DNA of 64,000 nt from Lineus longissimus (lineage: Eukaryota > Nemertea > Pilidiophora > Heteronemertea > Lineidae): assembly GCF_910592395.1 (NCBI RefSeq), contig NC_088312.1, positions 1,178,001 through 1,242,000 of the forward strand, given 5' to 3'. How positions within the stretch are numbered: the stretch's first letter is position 1; each line of letters opens with the position of its first letter. The notes beneath the pieces are model-generated. The model was not told the DNA's origin. It was given only the letters and a program-made list of their open reading frames with translations, and made no database searches. The position numbers were made by a program, and so were the translations under genes. Positions 1 to 12,068 of the stretch are shown here, piece after piece.

Positions 1-87
1 CCGAAGACCAAATTAGGCCCATGTTGCCGACATCGTGAAATGATAAAAAAGAAGACGATTCTCTTTATCGAAAATAACATGCATCTA

Positions 88-93
88 TTTATT
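88..93 (-). promoter_or_regulatory. Candidate poly(A) signal AATAAA for PLAC8 gene A
   Basis: AATAAA on the minus strand, 600 bases past the stop codon of the PLAC8 gene at 693. No closer clear hexamer was noticed. Confidence 0.35.
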
Positions 94-692
94 TGAGATC
101 CATTACAGCAGTCTGATCTGGCACTGGTTCATAGAAATGAACACTGCATAGTGCCGATGATAAAGATATCAACTGATTCTTGTTACGAGTATGATCCAAA
201 GAAGGACTTTGATACCCAACTGTGCGCATGGCGGGCTGACAGGGTTGACAGTCGTGACGAACCACAAACGCAAGCAATGTCCCGCGATTGCGAAGCGACA
301 AAAAAGAAATATTAACAAAGAAATGATCCCTCAGTTATGACAGTCTAAACCTCAAGAACTTTATCACATCCTGATGGATGGTCATCGCTAAAACAAACCT
401 GAGGAGAATGACAGTCTTATGCTTCTAAGTTGCGGGATGTGATTGCATTGGAGCTCGCCAAGTATATTCTTTCAGATCTTTTCAGGAGTAAATGCATCAT
501 TTTCTCAATGCAACTGTGGACATGAAATAAACACATGTACAATTTGATCTTGTATCTCTTTTGATATTGTTCAGCGAGATGAACAAGGGTCCATGTGGAG
601 GATATGCACATCTAGCGTCTTGACCGCGTAAGGTGATTAATGATGGTTCTCAACATCAGTCTTAGATGGGCTCTATCACCTACACTCGTAGC

Positions 693-1607
693 CTATAGTC
701 CCACATGGTCCGCTTCTCGGGACATCTGGCAGGTGGCACAGCACAAACAACACTGGGCGACACAGCAATCTCCCATGATGGAGCCCTGGGGGAAGAGAAG
801 ACATCATTGGTGACCAATTTAAGCACGGAAGTCTCGGTTTCGATTTATCAGCATTAAATTTGACATCGTTACATGATTTTTGTTCATCGATACCGACTTT
901 GCCTCAAGATAGCCCCCCCCCCCAAAAAAAAATCATTTTGCGCGAATATATTCAAACTTACCTCAATTCCGTACTGAACTCTCATCTTTGTTCTCATTGC
1001 CACCACTCCACCGGGACAACATGGAGTACATATGTTTTCCTGTTGTCGTTTGGCAATTCCACATAGCATACAAGGTAAGCAAAAGAAGCCATAGCAACCT
1101 GAAAACAAGACATCCATGGCCGTAAAGAATGTTGACGGAGCAACGAGAAGGGACCTGCATGGAGAAGGAGGAGTGGAACAACGTTTTTATTCTTCTGATT
1201 ATTGAATTACAACCCGGTGTCGAATTTGACTAAACATCTTTGGAGTGATTTTCCCACTTAACAACTTACACGTTTTTGCTCCTCCAACGCAGCAGCCCAT
1301 GAGAGGTGTCGCGAACGGCCGGCCAGCCGCTGGGGTCTCCATGGCCATCGGCTGCCTAGTTACTGGTTCTTCACCTAAAGGTTAAATCAAGATGTATGTA
1401 ATCATGATATGATAGCTCGGTCTGAGGATTGTTCAGAGAAGATCATTTCACTATACCGAACATGAGCGAGTGTTTTAATCCGAGGAATTTGAGGTTGTGC
1501 AGTCTCTAAACACATTTGAATGCAATTTCCGATGAGAATTTGTTTGAGAAGATGTCTCCGAGTTTGTCTCTCTCTAAATTCGCATAGTTACCTTCGTTGA
1601 TGGACAT
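693..1607 (-). CDS. PLAC8-family cysteine-rich protein (gene A)
   Basis: Four coding exons on the minus strand: 1607-1592, 1374-1270, 1098-962 and 785-693. All junctions are GT-AG and the phases agree, giving about 116 aa. The start ATG sits in a strong context (GCCGCC before it). The N-terminus is short and Pro-rich. The core carries PLAC8 hallmarks: a CC-rich start (MGCCVGGAKTC), then CLPCMLCGIAKR, then RTKMRVQYGIEGS, and a last exon with CC..CATCQMSRE. PLAC8 (onzin/cornifelin-like) proteins are small Cys-rich proteins linked to membranes or the cytosol in animals, and to metal handling or organ size in plants; the function here is unknown. The last two introns match gene B in position and phase, so the two are paralogues. 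A poly(A) signal candidate lies at 88-93. Confidence 0.85.
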
Positions 1608-3133
1608 GGCGGCTTCGAAATGTATGCGCTCGATACTACACTAACCCCGTTGCAAGTGAAAATGATTAAAATCAACTCTGTCTACATTTAAGTTTGTTAC
1701 AGAAACATACCTGGCAACTAAGCCTACTTAGCTCCCTAAGACGGATTAAGCTAGCCTAGACTTAGGCCCTACGACCACGGCAACGGACAAAATATTCGAC
1801 AGGGTTACAAGTTGACTGGAAGGGCCTACTCAATCTATCATTATCCTTTAGCTAAATAAAAACTATAACTTTTAAGAGGCTAATGCGACGAGTGGGGCCT
1901 TATACACAAATGCTCCCCATTTTAATCTTCATTACATCCTTTAGCCTTTCAGTCGCCTGATAAATATCACCCCAAGGCATTAAACTCGTCACCCTATCCT
2001 TTGCTTTTGCCTGAATTGGCGTTGGTCACATCGATGGCTCTATCAAAATCTCTGGATGAGTCCTTCGAGGACCCCGTCTTCAAGAACATCTTCCGGCCTC
2101 CTCAAGTGTTGGCAGCCTAGCAGAACCGATGCCCGGACAACTCCCTGGAATGTCACTGGTGGCGTCCATCGGGGATAAGGCATGAGACACCGAACGATAT
2201 TAACACCAGGGAGCTCAGTGGTAAACAGTCACCCATCTTCTCAGAAGAAATATTCCCTTGTCTATTCAGAAAACGTTTAGGCTTGTGGCTAAAATGAGAA
2301 ACCTGCTTGATATTTCTTTATTTTAGATATAAAAGGACCTTTGAACATGTTGAATAAACAAACGAAGACCAAGCGAAAACTGCCAGCCATAGGCTAACTT
2401 ATCGCCATCTTACGGCGCCGGGATGAGCTAAACGTCAACCACTGCATACAAGGACAATTCAATAGATGTGTTTGCTAAGAACTGTATTTTTGTCACATCT
2501 TTTCAGTATGATGTATTGAGGACCATTGCTACAGTTGCCAGTTGTTTAGGAGTGTAAGCTCTCTGCATTCATTGCTTTCCGAGTGTTCTCGGTGAGGTTA
2601 GGGATGGCTATGAGGGGCTATGGAGGAGGCCATCCACTGCATGCAATAGGGCATCCTGCACGGCACTGTACCACGTGCAAGCCTACAGTGCGACGATGAA
2701 ATTTGTATCAAGAGCCGGTTAAAGAACAATGCAGTGCACAAGTGTACTGCCAGTGGAATTGGTCAGTCAGTTGAGCACTGTAACACATCGGCAGAGCTAA
2801 ATTATCATAAGAAGACGAGAACTGCATCGCCAGTGATTCGAAATCCAGAAGATATCCCGGTCCTTCCCAGCATCGGCATTGTGATTGGTTAATTGACAAC
2901 AACTACCTCGATGAGGCAGGATTGCGCTGATCTGGAGGTAAAGGGACCAAAAAAACACTCACCAAATCTTGATTAGTGTAATGTCGAATGCAACTTTATT
3001 CAGTCAAGTTGAACAGTTTACATTATACCACGGAAAAGTAAACTATACATCTGTGAAAAGGGGAGCTCCTCTGTTGTTTACGGGCAAAACTTCAAAATAA
3101 AGGCAGGCTTACAGAAAGTTCTGTATTTGATTA
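1608..3133. other. Gene-free spacer upstream of PLAC8 gene A
   Basis: I see no exon, RNA gene or strong repeat here. The first few hundred bases are the likely promoter side of the minus-strand PLAC8 gene that starts at 1607. No TATA box is convincing. Confidence 0.4.
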
Positions 3134-3571
3134 TTGTATATGTGTCTTATAGGGAGCATGTACGACTTAAACTTAAACCTGAGCATGTCTTTACCGAAGA
3201 TGACGGACACGTTTGTCGAGAACCTGCATTTTCCGTTGTTATTCGAAGCGACTAAAAATCTACGAAAGCCCAGAATGATCTTTCAAATATTTGTTTTAAC
3301 TTATTCGAATGACCCTTCTGCGCTGTCGGAAAACCTTGCTATTCTTCAGTGCACTTGGATGAATGCCTTTAATGCTTTAGTTTCATCGTGTGTCAGAAAA
3401 CGACATCACAGGACACAACCTGCCGCAATCAGAGTTGAGATAGAAAGGGTTGACAGGAGCTTTTTAAATGAAGACGTGTCTATCATTGATGTTAAATGCA
3501 ATAGGTATGTTGTTACGATGGTTTATAAAATCATTGTCCCTGATTTTCAAAAATATATCGATAACTCGTAG
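3134..3571 (+). CDS. Unrecognised 145-codon open frame
   Basis: Uninterrupted plus-strand frame of 145 codons in gene-poor DNA; a likely inner start is the Met of MTDTFVENLHF. The composition looks protein-like, with mixed hydrophobic and charged residues, no low complexity and no membrane helix. I do not recognise a family. A second open frame on the same strand (3738-4004) follows after 166 bases. It may be a single-exon gene, an exon, a decayed mobile-element protein or chance. Confidence 0.25.
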   Translation: MYMCLIGSMYDLNLNLSMSLPKMTDTFVENLHFPLLFEATKNLRKPRMIFQIFVLTYSNDPSALSENLAILQCTWMNAFNALVSSCVRKRHHRTQPAAIRVEIERVDRSFLNEDVSIIDVKCNRYVVTMVYKIIVPDFQKYIDNS

Positions 3572-6220
3572 ATGGAATCGTTCTTTGACATGTAGATACT
3601 AATTCGTAGGCCTAGTATGTATCTTATATGAGGCTGATGACACAATGCCACACAACATCATTAGTCATGATCAAAAACATTTGTTAACTTGGACTTCAAC
3701 GCAATGTCAGTAAAGTGATAATTCGGATGACTTCGGTTTGCACATTTACCAAATCGGAAGTATCCATGCATCCACAAAATCATTGCAGAATCACGTAGAC
3801 CTTCATATCGATGACAGCACGGACTTCTTGATCATGATTTCAGGTATGTCGCCTACAAATATGAAATTCTGCTCTAGGCCCTTAAATCACAATGCTGTAT
3901 GGACAGCAAGGTCGTATTTGCACCACGTTGCCGAGGGCTATTTCAACAGGTCAAGAGCGGACCCTGAATTGAGGTATTATTGGTTAGTGGAGGCGAGACC
4001 CTGAAATCTTACCTTCTTTTCTCGCCTGTACTTGTTGATACGGTTTGTTTCCTGGTTATTTTTTTCGCAAAGCAAGCATACTTGTAATTTTGAATTCATT
4101 GATGATGCAACGCAGCGGCGATATTGATTTGTGGATTCGTCCTCAATTCAAGTTCGCCAGTTGACCTGGTTAAGCCCTGTTGAAAGACAGTCTGTATGGT
4201 AATAAATGCAATATTATAGTTGCATTGCTATATCAAATACACGTTTATATGTATATATTTATATAGAAAGCACAGCATATGGCAAATTAATTCGTCTTGT
4301 CCCAAATTTGCATAGGAGGAGACTAACTCGCTATCACCTAACTTAAAATAACTAGTTACTATATTCCAATATAAGCAAGCAAAAAGCAAAAGAGCCTATT
4401 TGAACCCTTTTTTGTTTTAGAAACCTTTTTTTGTAAAATATAATGTGAAGAGGAAAGTTGTTTCAACCGATTTCAATATGCACTGTCACCTCTTAAATAA
4501 GTAAAGTTCTGCATGATCTTTAAAAAGTGAAGTTACCAAGTCAGTTAAACTGGTTTTTGTTTCTGGATCACACTTTGCTTTGCTTGGTAAAAACTACATG
4601 AATTTGGTAAAAAGTAAAAATGAAATGTTTCAATGCCTTGATGGAAGTTGTTCGCTATGGTAGACTGGCATTACTGATGACGAACAGTGAGTCCTCATCG
4701 AACATATTTGTATAATTGACGTCATTTCATTGCATGACATCATGACGATGACGCCACGACCAATGTTATATACTGGCTTTGAAATGATGAGAGATCATTA
4801 GAACGAATAGCGTATCTCTTCTCCTTGAAAAACACTTGGCCCATTTCATGCTGAAATCCCCTCTCCTTGTTGCGAAACGATCTACCCGAAAGCACCAAGG
4901 AGAGAATGGGCAACCTACGGTGGCTTACCGAACTCCAACCCTAACTTTAGCCTTTCTCCATAAACTTATACGATGCTATTCCCTTCACCTTTGAAAGAAC
5001 AATACAAGTAATCGGCAGGGGTCAGCAAGACGAACACGGCCGCTCTCCGGAATCGATCGGCGATAGTGTCCGCGTCGCGGTGCATTTTGCTGACGGAATG
5101 TAGTCTGTGACTGACTCCTGCCACCAGTAAAATATAATACTCTCTACTTTTGTGCAATTATGTCATCTTTATGCACAAATCCATACAGCTGGAAGACTCA
5201 ATTTTTTAGTGGAAATTTATAGAAAAAGTAAATAATTTCGCCTAATTAGTCTCCAATATATAGGTGATCCGTCCTTATAGCTCTATAGCACATTCATTAC
5301 TAAACTAGAGTATAAACGCAACGCGGTTTTTCACTAAAACAGCACAATAATGGCACTTTCTCTTTTGTAAAACGCTAAAATTATGTAATTTTCTATGGCT
5401 ACATTATCGCCTCAGTAACCCAGCCGTCGACAGTTTCCAAAGTACATTCGTTACAATGAAGTATCGGTGGCTGAATTACCAAGTTCAGCGGATGTGTTTT
5501 ATTTACAGTCATAACTGTTGCCATTTAACATTCAAAAGCCAAGGCACTTTATTGGTTCGGTACAGCAGACCATAAATTGTACACACGTTAAAAGTATGAT
5601 AATTGATATATACTGCAGAAAGAACTGCATCAAACTGAAGCACAAAGAGGTGAATTGGGCTTTTCTTCTTATCAGGCAAATTCCAACGCAAAACGCTCTC
5701 TTATTATTTTCGAAAACACTTTTTGAAAGCCGAATTCACTTCTCATTTTATACATTTTAGGCTTGTGAAGACCTTTTACATGTACATTTAATTTTATGCG
5801 ACATTATTTCATATAATTTCTATTAAAATCTGAAAATTGAAAGGTACCGAATTCATTGCACAACCAGGCTTATCACACTCATGTAGGCCTATAACACCAA
5901 AGAGTCTCTCCATTGAAGTTCAAGCACTTTTTTGAAAATAATACTCTGGAATCTTCGCATTCAGATTTGCCAAGGGTCTATCAAAAACTGCTTAAACATC
6001 ATGCATTATGCCAAACTATTATTAACGGTGGATATACAGGGGTTGACGCTTTTTCAAATGACCCCCTTTTTCATGCGTTATTTTGCAATATGACCAGTAG
6101 GCCACGGCCGTTTTCTGTTCTCTCCACTTCTTTTTAAAGAAAAATCTGGACCACATGCCTTCAGCAAAGAGATAATGCTGAACCAATATGTTGTTCATCT
6201 AGTACAAGTACATGTACTAG
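3572..6220. other. AT-rich spacer, no supported gene
   Basis: Holds only short frames (for example 3738-4004 plus, 5518-5760 plus, 5913-6137 plus) without family similarity or splice context that I can defend. AT-rich, with many ACATGTA words. Confidence 0.4.
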
Positions 6221-6226
6221 TTTATT
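6221..6226 (-). promoter_or_regulatory. Poly(A) signal AATAAA of PLAC8 gene B
   Basis: AATAAA on the minus strand, about 80 bases past the TAG stop at 6305, a normal distance for a short 3' UTR. Confidence 0.55.
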
Positions 6227-6304
6227 CCAAGACCCAGTTGTTTGAATTCCGTACCAATTATTTTCAGAGTTGCAAAGGGACGCAGTGGGAGAGTATCAGC
6301 GCGT

Positions 6305-8659
6305 CTAGACTCCCATGCTCTTGAGCTCTCGGTCCATCTGACAAACGATGCAGAGTGGGCAGCAGGCCGTCAAGATGGTGTCCGTGCAGATGCCACCCTA
6401 GAATGAAAAGTGGGTAGAAAAGATGTAAACAAAATATAAAAAGGGGTAGAGTATGAAATATGGAAGAAGTGTACGTATGCAGTAGATTTAACTGCGTGCA
6501 CAGTATTTATCTACGATCTTTTTCAGAGAAGCAGTGATAGCAGATTCGTAGCGATTTATGAAAAACAGAAGGTTAATTTCCTCTTAATGTGATAATGACG
6601 CTGAGACTGTTAATACGGTTAACGTAGTTAACATATATTTCTGTTTTCTTCACCCAAAGTTTTCTTTTTTATTTGCCGCTCTCGATATTCTTTTAGTTAC
6701 TTACTTGGATACCATACATGGTCCTGAGTTTCGTCCTGAGCGCGACCAGGCCCACGCCAGAGGTGCAGTTCAGGGCACAGCAATGTTCATTGGTTCGCTT
6801 GCCAATGTCACAAAGCTTGCAGCAGATGCAGCAGAACGTGTACATGGCTGCAACGACAGGTTAGTCAAATTACATGCAAGATGATGTCAGATGTTCCGTG
6901 AAGCGGCCTTATCGCGACCTTTTGGGTTGTGACTTTGTCCTAATAACGCCCATTTGGGACTCATTAAAGGAAGTCATAATCAAACACTACGTGATGAATT
7001 AGCCCCTCTGACGAAGAGATAATAAAGACAAATTCACTTAATGGGTTTCTACACACATCAAATTTTCCAAAAATGGTAAGTCTTTTCTGACAAATGTTAG
7101 GATAAATGACTAATTGTGTTTATTCGAGCCGAATGTTAGGATGGGAATATCTAAATGGATTCACGAAACTGCAAGGGTTAATTGAAAAATAATAGAAATC
7201 ATATCGAATATCTTTTTTACAGGTTAATGATGTGGCGACATCCAATTAGATTAACAACGTGTGAAACTTGAACTCGGACTAATAAAAGGTGGCGAGATTT
7301 GCAGCTCTGGTCGTAGAAAAAGAGTAAATGAGTGCATCATTAAGTCTACTTCCATGGTGGGTTTCGAAATGAGACAAAAGTATAAAGGTAAAGCATAGTT
7401 TGTCTTAAGAACTGACAGTTGATGAGTCAGGTATTCGAATCAAACGAGTACCCGTACCAGAGTCTGGCGAATAACGTGACGGTATAACACATCGTTTGAA
7501 AAAATAATCCAGTAGGCAACCTTGATTATCAATTTATTTCAATTGGTTTGACAGACAGTCTTCAATAACAATATTGACCTTGACAATATTGTTACAGTAA
7601 ACATCTATTTGCAGCATAGGATTTGGTTCAGTCGTATACCTGGTAAATGTGGATGCTATTATGGTAATTGTGGGAATATCTTTTTCTAAGACGTCATCGG
7701 GCATGCGCAATAGTACTTGCAGACGCAAGATCACATATACATGTAGATGATATAAAACATTTGTGGTCTTATTATCTTTTCGGTGATGATATACACTCGT
7801 GAAGCGTTGATGAATCGAGATTCACAAGGGAATTGAAGACCAAAACCATCAGAAATGTCCGAGAGGGAGGTTTGTGGCCGGTCCACGGGCTCAGACTGTC
7901 TGTTGCCTCTGGGCATACCGCATACCACATTCCGCTCTGATGAGATTCTATAAGACAAAACTCAGACACAAATAACAAACAAAAGCCAGAATCCGTTTGC
8001 AGAACAAACGGCGAGGCAGCACTTCTATTCCACAACTCGAAGACCGCGCAGTAACGATATGATGGCCCGATGGTGAGCACCGGAGGAACTGGTGCACAAA
8101 GTGAGGCGGTCACCATCTGATCAAACTGATCAGTCTTGAGTTGTGAAATGAGAGACATACAGTGTTAGGGTGGAACAGTGCACAGGACACTACATATACG
8201 TGACTAAATCTATTGAGACAACAGGGTGAACCTCTTACCCTCCTGTTCCAGCCCCTAACACAGTCGTATAAATCAAGTTTAAGTGACACATTGTTGGATC
8301 ATAGAATGTTTGACTGACAAAGCAGGCAGTAATGGGCTGTACATTTTCCTTTCAGAAGCATTCACTGAAAAAAAACTTTATTATATAAATTCGGAACTCT
8401 AAACCCGTGTTTCAGGAAAACCTGGCAAACCCAGTGTGCCTGGCCATGCCTATCAACCACTCGTGCCACAATGTGCGACTGTAAACCCAAGCTTAGGCCT
8501 ACCTCCGCCGAAGTCATCGCAGCATCCACAGAGACCGCTGTGCCAATCTCTGGTTGCTACTACATGAGCTCCCTGGATGGTGACGGTAGCTGACTGTGTC
8601 GATGGCTGGGTTGTGACCACAACGCGCTCAGTCTTGGTGGTGACGTGAGAGTGAGACAT
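6305..8659 (-). CDS. PLAC8-family cysteine-rich protein (gene B)
   Basis: Three coding exons on the minus strand: 8659-8503, 6847-6705 and 6397-6305. They join in phase (1, then 0) to 130 aa. The N-terminal 35 residues are Ser/Thr/Val-rich (MSHSHVTTKTERVVV). The PLAC8 core then begins with RDWHSGLCGCCDDFGG, goes on with CCICCKLCDIGKR and RTKLRTMYGIQGG, and ends with CCPLCIVCQMDRELKSMG. The spacing of Cys pairs and the CQM.RE motif are diagnostic of the family. The last exon is 93 nt, the same length as in gene A, and the intron phases match. The first intron (about 1.65 kb) contains a 128-codon minus-strand frame (8158-7772) that I regard as intronic chance. Molecular function is not known from sequence. 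Confidence 0.9.
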
Positions 8660-9514
8660 TCTGAAAAGAACAAAGGATGACAAATGTTTTAACGGCGGGG
8701 GGACTAGTTTCACCAGAGCCTGGAGAGAGAATGTTCTGATTTATGACCAGAAAATTCTGTTAGTTAGTCGAAGTTTGTCCCAGTAAACCACGACCACGAC
8801 ATCTTGATCGAATATTGCAATGGGTGAGGAAGAAAAATGGTTAAGTGATAATCAGAAAAATCCATTTAACAATCAATTTCTTTCAGCTGGCGTTTACTGT
8901 ACCATCAAATGGATTAATAATTGGTATTTCAGTGTTTGCGATGCTTCCAAGTTCCATAATATATTCATAATATGTTCATAATATGTTCATGTAGGACATC
9001 TGTCATGCTTACCAAGATCTTCAAGGTCAACTTTCAAAGTGAATTGGTTTTGGGTTGGATTTGATGAGGTAGGTGTAATGGTCATGTTTCCAAGGATATT
9101 ATTGACAAAAACGTCATTAGACGTCTGTCTCTGCAGTTGAGTGACGAAGTAAATAGATAGTTAATGTAAACTGACATTGGTTAATAACAAAACACCACCG
9201 TGATTACTGACTTTTATTATTTGAGTCACCTTTAGACATCATGATTGTCCAATTAAATAGTTTGATGTGATTAGACACAGGTTGCAAACAATCCATGGGA
9301 AAATAGAACACAGTTTAGTCTATCCACTGAAAATGTTTTTCTGGGAAATGTTTGTACTTGACTTCATCGAACAGTCTGTCACTAACTGGAATGCAGTCAC
9401 AAGTCACAAGTTTCGTCAGTTTCTCCTTCACGGAAGCTACATCTTAACATCTACATCTTACATGAAAGTCGTATTGGACAAACACGAGGGAGGGCTATGA
9501 GTTCGCAGTATTAC
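8660..9514. other. Promoter-side spacer of PLAC8 gene B
   Basis: No gene seen. At about 8958-8992 a short TTCATAATATG word is repeated in tandem three times. The bases next to 8659 are the likely 5' UTR and promoter of the PLAC8 gene. Confidence 0.35.
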
Positions 9515-9623
9515 GCCCATTTGCCGCTGGGACGAATCTCAATGGTTCTCAGAGAGACCGACATGCCTGTTTTAAAGTTTATGTCACGAGCTCGGACATC
9601 CCACATATCTATAGTGCCACAAC
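9515..9623 (-). pseudogene. Isolated WD40-like exon fragment, Groucho/TLE-like spacing
   Basis: Minus strand. A TTTCAG acceptor precedes 9623, and a weak GTAATA donor follows 9515 just before an in-frame stop. The 35 codons read GTIDMWDVRARD... to IRPSGKWA. The WD dipeptide followed after 20 residues by P-S-G-K-W resembles the WDLR...PTGEW stretch of Groucho/TLE WD40 domains as I recall them. No neighbouring exons of such a gene were found, so it is probably a gene relic, or a lone exon of a gene lying outside what I can recognise. Confidence 0.28.
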
Positions 9624-11294
9624 CTGAAACAATGAAGTGGGCTGCAGATAAAAGTCCAAACATTTCACTTGTCAATGACATACATGTAACAGTATTTGTT
9701 TGAATGAAAATCAATGCACCCTTCAGATTGGAATGCAAAGAGTAAATGTTACAATTGCCTGCATATTTGGTTTAAGTGTGTCTTTCGAGGAGCGGTTGAA
9801 CTTTAAGACTTTCTTGTTCCATATAAGCTTACTCACGTGTAGTTGGACTCGCAAAAAAGGGATGAGAGCAGTTAAGACAAATTTCACATTTGCAATATGG
9901 CACCTGTGTACACTTAATGATATGAACAGTGCGCGAATTGATGTCATATCGTTTATTTTCATGTGAGAGTGAAAAAACCTTCAGCGACGGTGCGTTAGCC
10001 TATGGGCCCAATACGATTGATCCTTGCTTGATGATGGTGTGTAAAGCTAAGGATCACTTTCCATCGGAATTGGACGTGACGGCGGGAGAGACGTGGTACG
10101 CCTTTGGTATACCAGACTCAGGCGAAAGCTTAGAATTGCGTGCGAGTGAGTTCTTTCATTGCGGGTAGATGATCAGTCGCCTCATCTGGGACAAGCCGCC
10201 CCGTCGTAGATCAGTCCTATTGGTGATTCTATCATTAGCCTCATCAACCAATCGTGCTAATAAGCTTCATGATCACCCCGCCATTGTAGTTCTGTCAACG
10301 ATTAACACTGAACTTCATGTAGATGTAGACAATGGAACCTCGGTCGGCGACAACCCCGCTATGACGACCAAGAATCGCCGGTCCCGAATGGTTTCCTCTC
10401 TAATTACCATTACAAGACCCCCGGTAACGCGACCAGCCCGGTACCGAGACCACGACCACTGGACTGGGCGGTCCCAATGACCAAATTCACCCATCTAACC
10501 CGACCAAAGGGCCTAATTGCCGAGAAAAAGGCGAATGCTGTCATGATTTCTCCGCCGCCAAAGACTGAAGATGAAGATTCGGATCGAGGAATTGGGTCGA
10601 CGATTACCATCATGAGCAATGCATACTTGAGCAAACACCATCTTGGTCTAGTTGGAAGCTCTTCAACAAGGTATGAGTAGTCAGCGAGAGACGTATATGT
10701 AGACATCATGTATTATTTTGAAAGTAATTCTTCATTAGTCTAGCAATGTTTTCCTTGGCATTCGCAGTGTAGTGTTCTGATGGTAAGATACACTTCCCGT
10801 ACTATTTTTAGTCGGAGGTGTTATTTTTTGCAAGACGTTGAAGTATCTCTACACATTGCAAACTTGCGATATGGAGATGGTCCTTGGTTAGGTGCACCAA
10901 GGCCATCGTTAACCAGTTTCTTCTAACTGCACTGGCACTGGCAAGGTGTGTCAGATTAGTTTCGACGTTCCGGCTCGTCATTACTTTAATTTTCGGCCTG
11001 TCAATACTGGGACAATGTGTGAATGCCAGCCTGATGATCGACATCCATCTCTGAGAAGAAAGGCATACAGTATAAACACCCTCATCACGTCCTTCGTGGG
11101 GGAACTATAGGTTCTCAAGTTTGGAACATCAACATATACCGCCATTATTTTATGTCCGGCCATGGCGATGAGTGGTCTGTCTGCTTTGTTGCTCGGGGGA
11201 ACTTAAAAACAAGGGTCCTCATTCCGACCCGAATCGACCACTTGACTGATGTGAAGCATATTACAGAAACGAATGATTTCGTCGAAGTTGTGGA
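9624..11294. other. Spacer with several overlapping open frames, none identified
   Basis: Several 80-100 codon frames on both strands (9929-10168 plus, 10169-10480 plus, 10709-10410 minus) and a stretch at 10936-10808 minus that reads like an exon end (RRNWLTMALVHLTKD, then a stop) behind a plausible acceptor. I recognise no family in any of them. The part near 10.0-10.6 kb is GC-richer than its surroundings, which by itself lengthens open frames. Confidence 0.3.
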
Positions 11295-11887
11295 GCTCGT
11301 GCGGAGAGAGGACAAGCTGCGGCTGTATCCTGTACGCTGATCGAGCCGGTGGAGAGAGGACAAGCTGTGGCTGTATCCTGTACGCTGATCGAGCCGGTGG
11401 AGAGAGGACAAGCTGCGGCTGTATCCTGTACGCTGATCGAGCCGGTGGAGAGAGGACAAGCTGCGGCTGTATCCTGTACGCTGATCGAGCCGGGGAGAGA
11501 GGAAGAGCTGCGGCTGTATCCTGTACGCTGATCGAGCCGGTGGAGAGAGGAGGAGCTGCGGCTGTATCCTGTACGCTGATCGAGCCGGTGGAGAGAGGAA
11601 GAGCTGCGGCTGTATCCTGTACGCTGATCGAACCGGTGGAGAGAGGACAAGCTGCGGCTGTATCCTGTACGCTGATCGAGCCGGTGGAGAGAGGACAAGC
11701 TGCGGCTGTATCCTGTACGCTGATCGAGCCGGTGGAGAGAGGACAAGCTGCGGCTGTATCCTGTACGCTGATCGAGCCGGTGGAGAGAGGACAAGCTGCG
11801 GCTGTATCCTGTACGCTGATCGAGCCGGTGGAGAGAGGACAAGCTGCGGCTGTATCCCGTACGCAGATCGAGCCGGTGGAGAGAGGG
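11295..11887. repeat. 48-bp minisatellite, about 12 copies
   Basis: Direct tandem repeat with unit GAGCCGGTGGAGAGAGGACA... ending in GTACGCTGATC. Unit starts fall at 11343, 11391, 11439, 11487, 11534, 11582, 11630, 11678, 11726, 11774, 11822 and 11870, preceded by one diverged copy from 11295. The fourth listed unit has lost one base (47 bp); the others are 48 bp. Because 48 is a multiple of three, several frames on both strands stay open through the array. Copies differ by single bases, such as CAAGCTGCGG versus AGAGCTGCGG. Confidence 0.95.
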
Positions 11888-12068
11888 GCACGACTCATGT
11901 GGCAAATATGAATCACGAACAGACCTACTTCAGAGTCATGAAATTTGATAAGTGGGCTCATTTACAATGTAGCAAGCACGCGCGTGATTTGAATTTAAAA
12001 TGTTAACACCTCGCCGCCATTAAATGACGATAATAATTACACTGTCATGCGTAAGGCACTTCATTTTC

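Noticed and set aside
7772-8158. 128-codon minus frame within the first intron of PLAC8 gene B
   Set aside because: No family signature, no splice context, and it lies between two well-supported exons.
10410-10709. 99-codon minus frame with hydrophobic stretches
   Set aside because: No recognisable family; GC-rich local DNA lengthens chance frames, and a plus-strand frame overlaps it.
11145-11961. Long repetitive open frames of 210-250 codons on both strands
   Set aside because: They arise because the 48-bp tandem unit has no stop in several frames; no start, splice or family signal.
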